From assembly GCA_000507305.1 (NCBI GenBank), contig DF240454.1, positions 78,732 through 142,731 on the forward strand: a stretch of DNA of 64,000 bases, given 5' to 3'. The notes beneath the pieces are model-generated. The model was not told the origin of the DNA. It worked only from the letters and a program-made list of their open reading frames with translations, and ran no database searches. A program made the position numbers and the translations under genes. Below, piece by piece: positions 21,612 to 35,190 of the stretch. How positions within the stretch are numbered: position 1 is the stretch's first letter; every line of letters begins with the position of its first letter. This DNA comes from Breviolum minutum Mf 1.05b.01. Lineage: Eukaryota > Sar > Dinophyceae > Suessiales > Symbiodiniaceae.

Positions 21612-24260
21612 TACTCCGATCATAGTTTGATTCAATGTATCATACTTGCACCTACAGCATCACCCCAAATCTCTCATTGGTGGCCATGGATCTATAGAGA
21701 TCTATAGAGTAATTTCCAAAAGAGATCAAAATAGTACACCTCAGCATGCTGTAGTGTCAAAACACCCTAACCTGCCCTAAACTCATTCGACTTGAGAAAC
21801 GATGAACAAAACATGAAAAACATGAAAAACACATCCATCTTCGGGTCAAGCAGTCCCACGGCTACACCCATCAAACAGGATCGGCTGGCACGGGGCCGCC
21901 AAGTCCTTTTTGCTGAACATCCACAACAGGAAAAAGGGTTCAATCATACGGTGAAAAATGCCTGCTTGATGTATTGAGGCCGTGGGAAAAACAAGGAAAA
22001 ACCCGATGGTTTGCACAACTGTATACACACGGCCCATTGCCACATGCGCCATGCGCCAGGTGAGACGAATTCAAAAAACTTGCCAGTGAAACTGATGCTA
22101 CAGAGTCTCACTAGTTCCAACAATCAGAGGCAACGCGTGATGTGATAGAATCTGATATAATACATGAATCGGAAATGGGAAGGTGCCGCTCATGCCCCCC
22201 CAAAGTCTTTGCGTCTCTTCTCTGCCACCCTCCACTCTAGAATCGTAGGATTGATCTTGACCATGTTCAAATATGTCTGCAGGGAGGCTTCCTCTTGGGT
22301 CAGGGGTTGCTTCTTCTTATGCCGTGCAAACGGCTCCTTCGTCTCCGATTTCACCGATTTGTCGAACGTCACTTTCCTCACTTTTCGGAAGGCTCGACAC
22401 ATGGAATTCGCATTTGATTTCACATCATTCCATTGCATGCATTGCATGCTGGCTAGACACAAGCGTGTTAAGATAATGCTGGGATGGGCAATAAATAACG
22501 TGGACTGACCCTCCTGAAGTGATTCAAAAACAAATTGGCCAATCGCTGGACCCAATTTTGGAAATCATTTTGGTCTTTCTTGCTTTCCCTCCAGGGCCCT
22601 TGGAGGTCATACTGGGCCACCGTTATTAAATCTTGTTTGCTACAACTGTCTACATTGTCTACCACTGTTGCAAGAGATTTGTTTACATTACTATGATTTG
22701 CATACCTACATGTATGCATTTTTGCTATCCCTGCCCTCCCAAATCTCATGGATTCGCCCTTAAACTGGTTGACTCTTCTTTATCAACCTCTGATAGTAGA
22801 AAATTCATCCGGGGAATGTCCGGTGAGTGGCGAAAAAATTCAGTAAAGGCAAAAGGGTAGACATTACATAAATGGGTTGAGGTGGTCATAGCACAGCTAG
22901 CTGCAAGGAGCTTGACTAGAAAACCTTCCGCAGAATAGATTCAACACAGAAACAATTGTTGGGCAACAAAAATGCTCAATCTGTGTAAGAGTTGGAAGGA
23001 CCCCCTGATCCTCAATGCATACCTTGCATTAAACAGTTTGAGCCGCTTTAAAAACACCATCTTCATCATCCGAAGGCAAGCACCATAGGAGGAGCATGGC
23101 CTTTCCTTTGGACTCAAAAACAACAAATACACCCTCCTATGCATTTCCCTAGTCAAGCTCCACACGGTCCTGCTAATATAAATGCCATGTGTGCATGAGT
23201 AGATTGCAAAACGGACCGTCCCCAGTTCACTACACATGTTACGGCGGACTGGCCTTATTGGCACATAAAACGCAGGAGAATAATCATTATCTTGTTCTCA
23301 CAATGATCACAATTTTCTTTGCTAGAAAATTATTCACCGCTTTTGCACGGATACTTCGAGAATAACTTTGTCTCGGGGAGACTCTCACAACTTTTCCCCC
23401 AAAGAAATGCAACGTAATCGTGGGTGAAGATGGGAGAAACAGAATGTGTCTTGCCTTTTTCCCCCACTTTGCGGTGTTCAGCACATAAACAAGTGTCTGC
23501 CACATGGAAACCCTACGAAAAGATGTGCGCGCACCTACAAATAGAAAATTTCTACAAAGTTCACATTTCAATGCCCTATCTTTTAAGATAACATGGCGGT
23601 TGTCTTTTATATCAAACAGCAACATGGAAAATCATGCCACAAGTGTCCCCTACAAAATTGAACTCACATCATCTCACAACCTTATGTTCTGCTACAAGCT
23701 ATGGCGGGAACCTTGTTTTATAGAACAAGTTCACCCTTTTCTTCAAAAGGGGATACAAATACCATTTCGGTGTGTTGAAGAAAATCAGCCAAGACTCCTG
23801 TCACTCTTTCGTTGCATCACTGCTTCTTCAGCAGGATGAACACAAAGATCGACTTCGCTGGTGCAAACATCATTGCTGACGGCGCACCCCATGATGGTCA
23901 AAGACGGAAAAGACCTGAAACGACTATAAACAACTTAAGTTGATATGAAAACGGCTGAGGAAAGAGCAATAAGTTTGGAGCAATGCCTGTGGGTCAAAGA
24001 TGCCTGCAACAACCTGCAACTCGGAGATGAACTTGTGAGGCACAGTTTCCCCGTGAGATTTTAGGCACCTCGGTAACCTTTACTGACGGAGTTCCCCTCT
24101 TCTTGGTCTCCTGGCAAAAACACTTCCAGTTGGATATAACATCTGCATTCCGATTTGGTTGAATCATTGGAACAAATTTGGAAACTTGTGTGGATCAAGT
24201 GGGCAAAACACAGCAAACAAGCTAGAGAGTTCAAACAAGCTAGAGAGTTCATTGTTCACC
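21612..24260. repeat. Tandem segmental duplication, unit 2 (about 2.65 kb)
   Basis: A diverged direct copy of 18118-21460, shorter because several inserts are missing. It ends near a short family 3-like hairpin fragment (about 24317-24372). Confidence 0.85.
22190..24252 (-). CDS. Unrecognised - strand gene, tandem copy 2
   Basis: The paralogue of the gene at 18731-21404, with the same three blocks. They are 24252-about 24070 (LIHTSFQICSNDSTKSE to SVSKGYRG), 23892-23785 (MGCAVSNDVCTSEVDLCVHP, same length and stop position) and 22555-22190 (SMCRAFRKVRKVT to VAEKRRKDFGGA, then TGA). A 3-base length difference in the first block preserves frame. The variable middle of the last block differs in length by one codon. 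Function unknown. Confidence 0.42.
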
Positions 24261-24471
24261 AGAATGGTGTGCAAAAGTCTTATCAACAGACTATACGTAG
24301 TAAATGTTTTATTTTCCACCTGGTTGGTGGTTTCAACCCATCTGAACAAAAATCCTTTGAAACCACCCAGCCACTCAGCCACCCAGCCTTCGAAACCCGA
24401 GCAATCGGAGGTCTTGGACTTGGTGGACTTGGTGGCGCCTGGGGTGGCGTAGTTTCACCCGGTGGAAAATA

Positions 24472-24585
24472 CATTCCCCATACCATCCATGGGACTGGTA
24501 TATTTACCTATTACATTCACCAATTAGAAATCAACCAAATGTATGTAGGTATATATACCAGTCCCATGGATGTGGTATGGGATTT
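24472..24585. repeat. MITE-like hairpin element, family 1 copy 2
   Basis: The left arm is ATTCCCCATACCATCCATGG, with GACTGGTATATTTACC inside it. The right arm is the reverse complement ending GGTATGGGA. Termini are shared with 10642-10752. It lies just after a + strand coding-like stretch (KPEQSEVLDLVDLVAPGVA, about 24393-24452). Confidence 0.8.
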
Positions 24586-24726
24586 GCAACATTTTCGGAA
24601 GTAGACAGAGTCGGTGTGCCCGCATTTTCTGAAACCACGTTCGAACATCTTCAGCACCGGACCTTCTTCATGTTTTTCTTCATGTTTTGCTTGACTCTGA
24701 AACGTAGAAGTGATATCTATCCACTT

Positions 24727-24861
24727 TTAAGTCGCTAAGTCGCCTCCGTGGTCGTTGGTCTTTCTGGTGGCAGTGTTGGTGGCGGTTTCCCGAGGACTTC
24801 TTGCAGCATAGCCTGCAACGGACTTTTTTTCTAGTGGCTTTCGCTTCATTGTGGTTCCAAA
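24727..24861 (-). CDS. Possible small basic protein or exon, unknown
   Basis: From an internal Met the - strand reads MKRKPLEKKSVAGYAARSPR, then a Thr/Asn-rich stretch to a stop at the exon end. It is lysine/arginine-rich and protein-like, but no homology was recognised. Confidence 0.25.
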   Translation of the reverse strand, partial: FGTTMKRKPLEKKSVAGYAARSPRETATNTATRKTNDHGGDLAT

Positions 24862-24869
24862 TCTCTGGT

Positions 24870-27230
24870 TATTTGACAAATATATACACAATCTGACAGT
24901 TTCCGTTAGATTTCCAGCCAAAACCAACAGGTCAATTTGGTGTCTTCTTCAGTTCCATCTGCCCCCGCCTCTTGACCACAATCACCTGGTCCGGCGATTG
25001 CTCCAAATGAAGATTCGACCCGACTTGCACCATACTCCTTGGCATTTCAAAAGGGGGGACCTTTTCCAATCAAATGGATGCTTGTTTTGGTGTCGTTATG
25101 TCCACGGGATGCTGGGAAATTTCATGGTTTTCTGAATTCTGGACAGGTGAATGATGTCGTGAATGATCTGTTTCTACGAGTTTTGGAAAGAATCTTGAGA
25201 ATTTGGATTTAAAATTTAAACCAGTCAAAAATGAGAGTCTGATGACGCAAATTGGAGACTGGACATCATGAGAAGAACACCATGTAACACCAGTGATTTA
25301 TTCTCACCAAACCTGGCTGTTGATCATCCTGTCTTAGGACATTCGGCTCAACAACACAACCTGGACACTTTGTCAACATTCTCAACATTCCATTTCACCT
25401 TTCACAGTCCTGCAAGTGGCACCAGAACAGGTTCGGCTGAATGGGAAAAGCAGTGAAATATGCACAACCGCGGGTTCTCGAACATCTCGCCTGGTGCTGT
25501 CCCACGGAAAAACATAGGGTTACTTTACAAAGGCAACTGTTGTAAATTCACCAAACATAGGCAATGAAATTGTCAAATCTCATTTGGTAGAATCCATGGC
25601 GAGCTAAAAGTCTAAGGCCATCGGTCATCTTCACTCACTACATTGTAGTATATCTTACCACTTATCATCTTCTAAGCTATCTCATCTCAAGTCATATTCA
25701 ATATCCTGTAGTTCTGAAATTAGAGTGCTTCCTTCATGTTCCAGATAGATTCCAAGTACCAGTAGTAATAAAAACCAGTTTATCAGTCCAGTTGAAGCAG
25801 TTTCAAATGATGAGGTTTGCGCCTGGCAGTCAGATGGGGACCTCACCCGCGTGCGAGCTTGGCCCAAGGAGTTTATGGGCCTCAAATACAAAGCACTACG
25901 CAACACACATGGACATCATCTGTGGAATTGCCGTTGCAACCGTAGATGTTGTTGATTATTATAAGGTGGTTCTTTTCAACCGTTCATACATAGTGTCTCT
26001 ATGTGCGATTGTGCGTCATTGGGGTATTGATGTCCTTTCATTGATGTCCTTCAAGCGTATATACAGTAAAACTGAAACCAACACGCATGATTAAACAGCC
26101 AGCGCAGCACGTGGAACAATGGGAATATTTGCAAACAGTAGCCCATTGCCCAACTTCTTTCAACTTCTACGTACTACTGGAGAGATCTAGGGAATTCCTC
26201 AGTGAAAGCTGGTTCTGCGTCTCAACTTGTCAGTTTCACCTGCGTTGTTTCTTGTGGAAAGCTCCAATGTTGTGTTTATCTGTACTGTAATTACAGTATA
26301 CAATTCTTATTCGTTCTGGTTGCAATCTTTCAGTTCCCCTAGTTGCAACCAAAGCACTCATACTTGGCATCTCTCAGAAAGCATGGACTGATACGTTCCG
26401 GAGTGAAGGTTGTTGAGACAACCTCATCAAGACGCGATCAGCAATTCCGGCGAATCGACATGTGTTCGCAGCCCCTTTACGTGACACAACCTATGGCTGC
26501 TTATGCGTAAGGTTCATGTCCTACTCATTCACCGTGTTTTAGAACCCCATGCTTTTTTCTCTCAATACCATGACTAATTGTCAGACCATCATTGATCCTT
26601 TGAAAAACTCTCTACTCCTCGGTTGCAAACAAGTCCTTTGCTTCATCAATAAACTAAAACTTCCACCACTTGGAGGATTTGATTCTTTCTACTAGACAAC
26701 CCTGTTTCAGGTGTTTCACGAGATCCTGGCTTCGGGTGGATCGATCCAATCTTCAGGCTCTTCCACCTGAATTGTGGGGGATGCGGATCCCTATATTTTG
26801 GAATCTAAGTCCATTCAAACCGAACAAAATGGGGAAGCAACAAACGGAAAACACGACATAGAAACCAACAATGCCTTGAACTTCCAACATTTCCGTTCCA
26901 TATATAGTTACGTAGTATCTTCTACTTCTAATCATATCTTACTTCAGCACATCATGTATCAATTCTATATAGACTCCAGGAATCCTTCAAATAATGCATT
27001 AATTTGGGACAGTGACTGTGGATCAAAAAATGCCTTCAACCTCCCATGACTAACCAGTCAGTCAATCTCATATGCAAATGTTTATAAAATATTTTCTGTT
27101 TTGTTCCCTCATATACAAAATTTATTATATGATATATGTGTAATTACAAGTGTACATATATCATACATCCACATTGTGGCGGCTTTCACTCAGGCCACTA
27201 AATGTTTTTTGAAACGTATTTGCTGGCCAT
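24870..27230. other. No recognisable gene
   Basis: About 2.3 kb of short open frames on both strands without motifs. AT-rich near 27070-27180. Confidence 0.4.
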
Positions 27231-27236
27231 AATAAG

Positions 27237-29253
27237 ACGCTCCCAGCAGTGGGATTGGCACGCCTCATAGCGAGGAACTCCTGGATGTCTCCCCGTCACA
27301 TCCGCTTTCGGAGAGGGAGAGCCTGGAAGGAGATTTGCGTCGGCAGGCGACTCAGAAACCTCCCGAGAAATTCTTTTGGGGTATGGGGTACCTTTTAAGA
27401 AAATCCCAGCACAATTTTTTTGGAATTATAAGATATATCAGTTGGAATTTCTGGTTCCAAATGTTCCAAATAATTTGGTATTTTTTCCGATTTATCTTGT
27501 ACATGAGACAAAATCCAATTCAAGAAATCAAGAGACACTATCAATCAGTAAACATCTAAGCTTGATTCATTTGATCATATTTGATTTGATTCATTTGATC
27601 ATATTTGATCCCATTTTAAAAGTATTCAAAGATTTTGCTCGAATCACAAATTAAAACCCATTCAATAGCCTCGAGGTGAAGTTCTAGGAGCAACAGGAGC
27701 AACAGGAGCAGAGCTTGGCCTTGGATGGTCAGGGTTTACAGTATATCAGTAAATCCTGCGATGGGTACGGTACAAAAGGTAAGTAAGTATTTCCATGATT
27801 TTCTGGAAACGAAAGGGGTAGACTAAGTATCTAACAAACACAGTGCGGGCCCATTGCTGGTGATACCTTTGCATGCCTAGAATTAGGACACCTAATTCTA
27901 TGCACCAAAACAAGGGCGTCTCTGATCGGCCACGAATTCATCAGAAACAGATTTACAATGAGAAATCGACTCCCCAAGTGTCATTTGCATGTCTTTGAAA
28001 GGATTCTTGATCTGCAAGTTACACCCTCAAAAACGGTGGAATGATAGGAGCTATGGAAACCCACATCCTTCAAGGCCTTCAAGACCATCAAAGCTGCACA
28101 AAGCTACCCTTCTCTTCATCCGTGTTTCAAAAATCCCATGGTTTTATCCATGGTACCATTGGAAGCCTGCAAGGTCAATCATTTGAAACTACCATCTCTT
28201 AGATGATCCTAGCCCTGGATCCCGTGGTTTATGTGGAGCGGCCAAACAATTTGACAAATGGAGCCAAGGGGGGTTTTTCTATGTATGTATGATATGGTAC
28301 CAGTAATAAATGACTCATGGATTCTTGCATTACCCGTTGAAAGCGTTGACATGAAGAATTCTTCACCCTTTAGCCAATCTCTCATATCAACTTCAAGGTC
28401 CCTACGACTGTCCTTTGCAGCGGAAAAGAAGGAAAAGCACCTCAGCATAAGAACAGAATCATCATCATTTTTTGAATACAAATTGTGTTTTTTGCTCTGA
28501 AATCCCGTCAATCCAGGAACAAAAAACAAAACACTGTAGTCCTTTAATCCAAGCCCTTCATCAAAGACCTTGCAGGTCTTAATCATCCGGATTTGTGTTG
28601 ATTATTTTACATACCGATCTTCTGGTCGCCTTTGGTGGGTTTTAGACTGCCGGAAACCTATTGAGGAATGGCTATTATCACGAATCACTTCCCTGGAAAC
28701 ACATCCATTGCAACACTTGAAACAATTTGTCCAACTTAGAACCAAGCAAACCATAAAAACAAGCAGCACTTTATGGCCACCTGGCTGGTTTGATATCAGT
28801 GATTTGAAGGGAGCCTACTTAGTCAAAACATGCGGATAGTTCCAACAAAGCAGTTGATGTTCTCAGAAGGTCTTGTGGCTGACTTTGGGCCAAGGGAACC
28901 ATAATGAATGATGTATATATATATATCTTAATATAGTGTGAGCATGCAATACAACTTGCAACACTGCAAGTGACCGGCTGAAATGACTGGGAATGCTCAT
29001 GCTATCTTCAAGAGCATGCTCCAACGAAACACAAAAACCATACAACACATCAAAACGTGTGCCAGCGGGACGAAAAGGCCCCTGCTCGTGCGACCTGTGG
29101 CTTGCACGTTGTTGAAACCACTCACTCACTCAAATACATAGAGTACATCACATTGTATATTAACACTACTTTCACCTACACAGTAGACATAATATGCATA
29201 TTCATGCATATTCTATCATTGTATATCATTGAAAATTACCTCGTAGCAATCTA

Positions 29254-29330
<77 letters not shown>

Positions 29331-30658
29331 ATCATATCATCATCATTCATCATTCATCATCAACATCTTTTGCAACATGACAATTCCTGCAGGACCAAAT
29401 TTCTTCAACGCATCTTCCGGTGGGATTCGGATCCCTGCCTCTGATCGGTCGGCAAAGCAATGGCAGCTCTGGACAAATCCGACCTTGCGTGAATCATGTG
29501 AAGCTGGAAAGCACAAAGAATCGCCGAAAGAAAAAACATGGGTATCTATGACGTGTTCATGTTTGATTGATGTGTGTTGTTGCTTTTTTTTGTGTGTGTT
29601 TGCGTGTTTTGAGTTGATGGTAGTGACCTCCTATGATTTCCATATTGATGGGTTGTGTTGGCTTTACAGAGCTTCGCTCGGATGTACTGACGCTGGTTGG
29701 AATCCGTTGGAAGTTGTAAAACAAGTTTCACCAAAGAAGCTGATATAGAAAAACATACAGGAACTCATCGCCTTTGGCAAAAATCTAAATGAAGTATGGT
29801 CATTGTGACAATCGCATTCACCGAATTTGAGGTCACAGACTTGAGTTCAACCCACTTAGGCCCATGACACACTGGGATCAGAGTTAATCCAATAGCTGCA
29901 ATCAAGGATGGTACACCTCAGGCCGACAAGATGCTACACCTTTCATCACCTTTCCAAGCCTTCACATTGTAAAAATGGTCATCAAATTATGTTCATTCAA
30001 AGGTCATTCATCATTATTGCTTTGGAATCTAAGAAGGATTCCCTGATGCAGTGGATATTGATATATATATATATTAATAATATCTGACTTGGGGGTTTAC
30101 CCCCAGAATTGCAAACCACTATGCCCTCCTCTCCCTGAGACACATGCCAGTACGCAAGACGACAATGAGTCCAATGACAAAGATCCAAATGCTAATCAAG
30201 GAAACCTGGAGGGCTGGTTTCGAAACATACTCACACTTCCAACATCCGGTCCACATCATTCAAATCTGCCATTTTCGCAGCCGCACTTGGCGTTTTTTCA
30301 AAGGTAAAGTAAAATCATTACCTTGGCAACAACTAGTGAAGAGGTATCATGTTTTAACTATGCAACTTCCCAATCCTCAAAGCTTATCAACCTGAAATCG
30401 GCCAAACCTCATAGGAGCGCAGCCATGGCATCCAACGGCACAAGGGTTCCTCTCGTTGGGCCGAGAAATTCAAGCTTCCCATGGATACCTGATGGCAAAA
30501 AAGTGGAAAGAAAACATTGGTAGACATTTGTTGTTGTTGTTGTTGTTGTCGCTGCTGTCGTTTATGATCTCCTTCGTCTTCTTCTTTTACAGGTCAATTT
30601 GATTTCCGAAATTTTTGAATCGCCTACTTTCTGCAGTCTTCAATCTTTTGTGATGTAA
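27237..30658 (+). CDS. Possible multi-exon + strand gene, unknown product
   Basis: The coding-like + exons with fitting splice sites are as follows. 27237-27380 reads ELLDVSPSHPLSERESLEGD, with a GT donor at 27381. 29393-29541 reads SSGGIRIPASDRSAKQWQLW, between AG and GT. 30151-30303 reads GNLEGWFRNILTLPTSGPHH, with donor AAAG|GTAAAG. About 30388-30521 reads PRNSSFPWIPDGKK. 30593-30658 reads LISEIFESPTFCSLQSF and then TAA. Phases could not all be reconciled; the exon at 29393 is open in two frames. No domain was recognised. It may be one gene, several, or partly chance. Confidence 0.3.
29253..29331. repeat. (ATC)n microsatellite
   Basis: About 26 ATC units, placed just before the possible exon at 29393. 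Ile-rich open frames here are artefacts. Confidence 0.95.
30528..30549. repeat. (TTG)n microsatellite
   Basis: Seven TTG units, probably within an intron of the possible + strand gene. Confidence 0.85.
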
Positions 30659-31050
30659 TGATTGCAAATCATTTCAGCATGAATTAGAATGCCAAAATGC
30701 TAAAAAAACATGTTCCAATGCTTTTCCTTGTTTGACTCTCCCTTCAATGCCCAAACACCTATTCTTGCGACCACAAAATCCACGCCTTGCCTCAGTACGC
30801 CCAATGCCCAATGGCACGGGGACGCTGCGTGACCCTTCGCCATCGACCGTTTCCAGTTGCCAGACCCACCAAGGGACATGACAAGTTGACCTCAAGGGAC
30901 CCAACGAAATCGAAATCTGCAGACTAGGAGACACAAATCTACTTGGAAGATCTGAAGTATAATTACACCACCACAATGTTAAGAAATAGATCAACAGCGG
31001 AAGTATATGGAACAAGTCATATCGTATACCTTCCCAGGCCATTGGTCAAC

Positions 31051-31149
31051 TACCTTCCCTGAAACTAACATAGCCCCTAAAAATGGATGGTTGGAATCCT
31101 ACTTTCAAGAGGCCTATTTTCAAGGGCTATATTAGTTTCAAGGAGGGTA
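31051..31149. repeat. MITE-like hairpin element, family 2 copy 2
   Basis: The left arm is TACCTTCCCTGAAACTAACA, and the right arm is the reverse complement ending AGTTTCAAGGAGGGTA. Termini are shared with 16927-17034. Confidence 0.8.
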
Positions 31150-34100
31150 TCATCTTGGTCTTCCTTCAGACCACCACATTCAGCCGAGAAACTTCTCACC
31201 CTCCAACTCAGCAAACCATGAGGACCTTCCCGCATCAATGACCCGTACCATGGCAGGGCGCGCCGATCTGATCCCCTAATCAAACAATAACGCGTGGCCG
31301 GCACGGGTGTGTTGGTGTCATGAGACATGCATGGGTGTTTTGAATCTGTAGTTTTTTCTCATGACAAATTTTGGATGATTTTGTCAAGGAATACGTTTGA
31401 GTACAACTCACGTAGCAATTAGAATTCCCCAATTCGAAAGGGAAAGGCACTTACAAATGATACAGTAGATTTTCTGCGCTATATTCGACTTGCGCAAAGT
31501 AAATCGTACCAATCGAAGAGGTCGACACTCAATCTTGCAGGTAGCTGGTAGCTCAGTCTTGCATTTGCTGTATGTTTCTCTGCCGTTGTGGCCAAGGCTG
31601 AGGCAAAAGGCATCCAATGATATAAAATGATATAAAATGTACACTATATTACACTATCATGGGAGAAAATCAAAATCATGCATGGAATCATGCACCAGCT
31701 ATTCTTTCCAAGGAATTGCCTGCATATCCCATGATCAATGTCAAACTCTTTACACATCTTTATATCTCTTCTCATGTGGCCATACCTACATTGACGCCAA
31801 GGTCTAAATGGGAGGTGGGATGGCCATCTACTTTGACACCGCGCGAGTCCTTTGGTTTCCCGTCCAACTAGCAATATATGTACATAAATAGTATACATAG
31901 AATATACATATGATTATATATTAGACACTCGTCTTGATCCTCACCTTTCCGTTTCATCATATTTCAGCCTTCTTCCCAGCTCCACCCGAACCTAGGCCAA
32001 ACATTATCAATATTATCAATCAACATGAACCATTTTTTTTTGCAAATCCACCGTATTTCACCTTGTTCAACCTTCATTTCATTAGACTTCATGAGCACTG
32101 GAACACAAATCCATCAAAATCCTAAACATCTGCAACTTATCAAACTGCCAAACAGCATTTTCCAAGGCTTTCTTGAAGCCTTCAGCATTTCGTGGCGCCC
32201 CGTTTCTTTTGTCGGAGCTTCAAACGGTTTTTCCGGAAACGGCCACGTCGTCACTTCACCTCGAGCCCCTCAGAGCTCCCATAGCCCGACAACTTGGAGT
32301 GCATGGAGCCGAAGCCTGGTGTGAAAATAGATGAATATGAAGATCGGAATGATTTTTTTAAGAAAATGGAAGTGAGACCTGTGATACCTGTGAGGTATTG
32401 AATCAGACTATTATCATGCTGCTATAACAATATAGATGTTTATATATAATATTATAATATAATCTATGAACGGATTGAAAATACATTATAATCCTCTAAT
32501 GTCCTCTTTTCACAGAACATCGTCCAGAATATCGGTTGCTTCCGCCCGAAAGCCTCACTCCCTTTGTGCTAAGAACGTTTGAAGGGCAGGCATATCCACT
32601 TTAAGAAGTTGCCAGGAACAACACTAGAAACCAACACATACGTTTTGTGGCCTTTCGTAGCGTCCTTACAAATGGATGCCATGAGGACTATTCTACAAAA
32701 TCAATCATCTTTCATATCAGCTGTCAACACATCCATTTTGTTTGTGTCCAATCATGTTGATTCAAACTTCATCAAATTTCTACATCTTTCGTATCAAACT
32801 GAGCTACGAATCCATACCATGCCACCTGTTGTGGGAGGTCGGGAACCTTCAGCTTTGAGACCTGGCTGAGTTCCATTTTTCTTTCGATATGGCTTTGGGA
32901 TGGTGTTCTTACGACAAGAACTTTTTTTTTATGTAGAAGTCATACTTTCAATATATATATATATATATTGTACTAAATATAAGTATGCATAGTAGATACA
33001 TGTGTAATCTGCAATGTATATTGTATATATCAATGTGTATAGTACAGATTTAGTATACGTGATAGATAAATACAATCTCTGCAACCTAAACATATTATGT
33101 GCTATGAATAATCATCTAGTATAATCGACTTGTATAAGATTTCATTGCGATTCCCTTAATATATGACATGACTTGGAGAATACTTTTTTCCTATGTGTAT
33201 ACAGTATAGTGACTACTGTAGGATCCAATGACAGCAGGAATCTGATTCAAGAACTTCTGTCCTTGCCGAGCATGTTATATACCCTGTGGCAAGCCCGCAA
33301 CAAAACTAAAAGCAAAGCATTAACATCGAGCACACATTTCTCATCAATTCTCATTTTTGATGGAAACCCTCAAAATTGCAACAGGCATCAATTTTGATTG
33401 TGGAAACTTCAGAAGTCACGGGAAGTATGCCGAAACTCCATGTCACATCATGTCACAAGATCACCCTTCTCTTGGATCACAGTTCCATCACGCAGGTGAC
33501 AACAAATATCGCCAAAAACAGCACATAAAAACTAAAAACAAACACACAATTGCTTCATAGTTGTTCAGTGGCAATAGCAAAGTCCCCACAACATTTTACA
33601 GTAGCATCGCATCCCTGAGTGGATGACCCATGATCCGCACTCGACCATCAGTGCCACCCAGAGCCTTGATTTCTGGGGTCCACAGGAACGATTTTTCACA
33701 TTTGTGTAGTTGGTTTCGTATGGTTTCGTGTGTTTCCGTAGTGCCACCTCGTGGTTGCAGTTGTACTTGCAATTGTTAAGTGTACTCATCGTGGTACCAT
33801 GAATGGTATAAGTAGCGGCCGTGGGGGTCGTTGTTCTTGTGGTGGTGTGGGTGGTGGCGGCTCTTGTGTTTTTTATGATTGTTATTGTTGTTGTCTTTCT
33901 CGCTGTCATTGATGTCGTGTTGGTCGTCGTTTTTGTTCTTGTTTTTGTTTGCTTTTGTCCTTTTAGCTGGTGTTCATACTTTCTTGGTTGTTGTTGTCGG
34001 CGTCGATGTTGTCGTCGTGTTGGTGTTGTTGTTGCTGCTGCTGTTGTTGCTTTTGTCGTTGCCTTCGTTGTTGTCTTCGTTGCTGTTGCCAGCGTCGTCA

Positions 34101-34860
34101 TCCTTGTTGTTTTATTGATGTTGTTGTTGTTGATGTTGCTGTTAAGGTAGATATCAAAATTTTATTAGTAGTTGAAGTTGTGGTAACGCAGTAGCAACAG
34201 CACTAGCAACAGTAGCAGTAGTGGTAGCTGCACCGGTAAAAGTAGTATGTTTACTGTTTAATAGAAGTAGTAAAAACTCCCGTTGTTCCTGTTGTTCCTA
34301 CATTTGTTGTTGTTTTCATTGCTGTTGCATCCGGTACAGTTGGCTGTTCACAGTTCCAATTCCAATGATGCAGTGTTTTCTATTCACTGTGTTTGTTCCA
34401 AACGCATTTGCGATTGAAATCAGGGTGCCAAATATGCCCCATGCACCAATGACAACCAGGCCCACATGGCTCAGCAAACTCGCTAGCACTGTTTTCCAGT
34501 TGGATTCATGGCAGAATATGAGCATAGAATCTCAGTACTGCCTAGCTCATGAAGCATTACAGTCCTGAGTTCCAGACCAGGAGCCCAGTTTGACTTGATG
34601 CAAAGTCAGCGGACAAGCAGGTGTAGTCCACCTGTCATGCAGCTGTGAAATCCTCATGGCCAGTTTGTTCACATACAAGTGTAACACTGATGAGTGTGTA
34701 TGTCCTTACTTCCAAGCCGTCCAATCAGAACTTAAAAGAACAAACACACACAGAAACAAAGGTTTAAGCATTGAAGGTAGGTGTGGATGGTTCCGTTTGA
34801 GTTTAGCTTGCTAGAAAGTCTATCATCTTGAAAAGATCGTGGTCAAACGGTAAGAACAGA
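31150..34860. other. Repeat-rich stretch without a recognisable gene
   Basis: It holds TA runs (about 32950-32970) and a long GTT/TTG-rich imperfect trinucleotide stretch (about 33810-34190). That stretch gives long low-complexity open frames on both strands (Val/Leu/Cys-rich one way, Thr/Ala/Asn-rich the other). None looks like a real protein. Confidence 0.45.
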
Positions 34861-34881
34861 ATGAATGTATCACTGCAAGTG

Positions 34882-35190
34882 TTTTCGCAAAGATGTTTCC
34901 AGCAAACCCTTCTGCAACACGTTCAATATCATGATTTCAACATGGAAGTCCAACTAACCGGGACTTCGTCAGAGTTTTGCGGTTGAACTACTGCAACTAA
35001 CTGAAGCATTTTCATTGAATCGGTGCTGAATATTTACAAGTTTCTCTTCGTTCTTCCATAGGTGTTTCACGCCAACTGCTGTTCAAACATGTTGCATATC
35101 ACAATTTCAGCATGGACCTGCAGCTAAACGCGTCTTGGCGCGGTTTTGGGGGTGACACTCCGGCAAGTAGCTCAAACATCTGACTTAACG
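34882..35190 (+). CDS. Pair of diverged duplicated + exons, unknown product
   Basis: Two direct copies about 175 bases apart (about 34882-34990 and 35062-35190) are diverged in DNA but keep similar protein. The first reads QQTLLQHVQYHDFNMEVQL, the second RQLLFKHVAYHNFSMDLQL. Substitutions are conservative (Asp/Asn, Asn/Ser, Glu/Asp, Val/Leu), which suggests coding. Both end at stops or donors soon after. No family was recognised. Confidence 0.33.

Noticed and set aside
29057..29380. Ile-rich open frame
   Set aside because: Translation of the ATC microsatellite.
33565..34190. Long Thr/Ala/Asn-rich (-) and Val/Leu-rich (+) open frames
   Set aside because: They arise from an imperfect GTT/TTG trinucleotide stretch.
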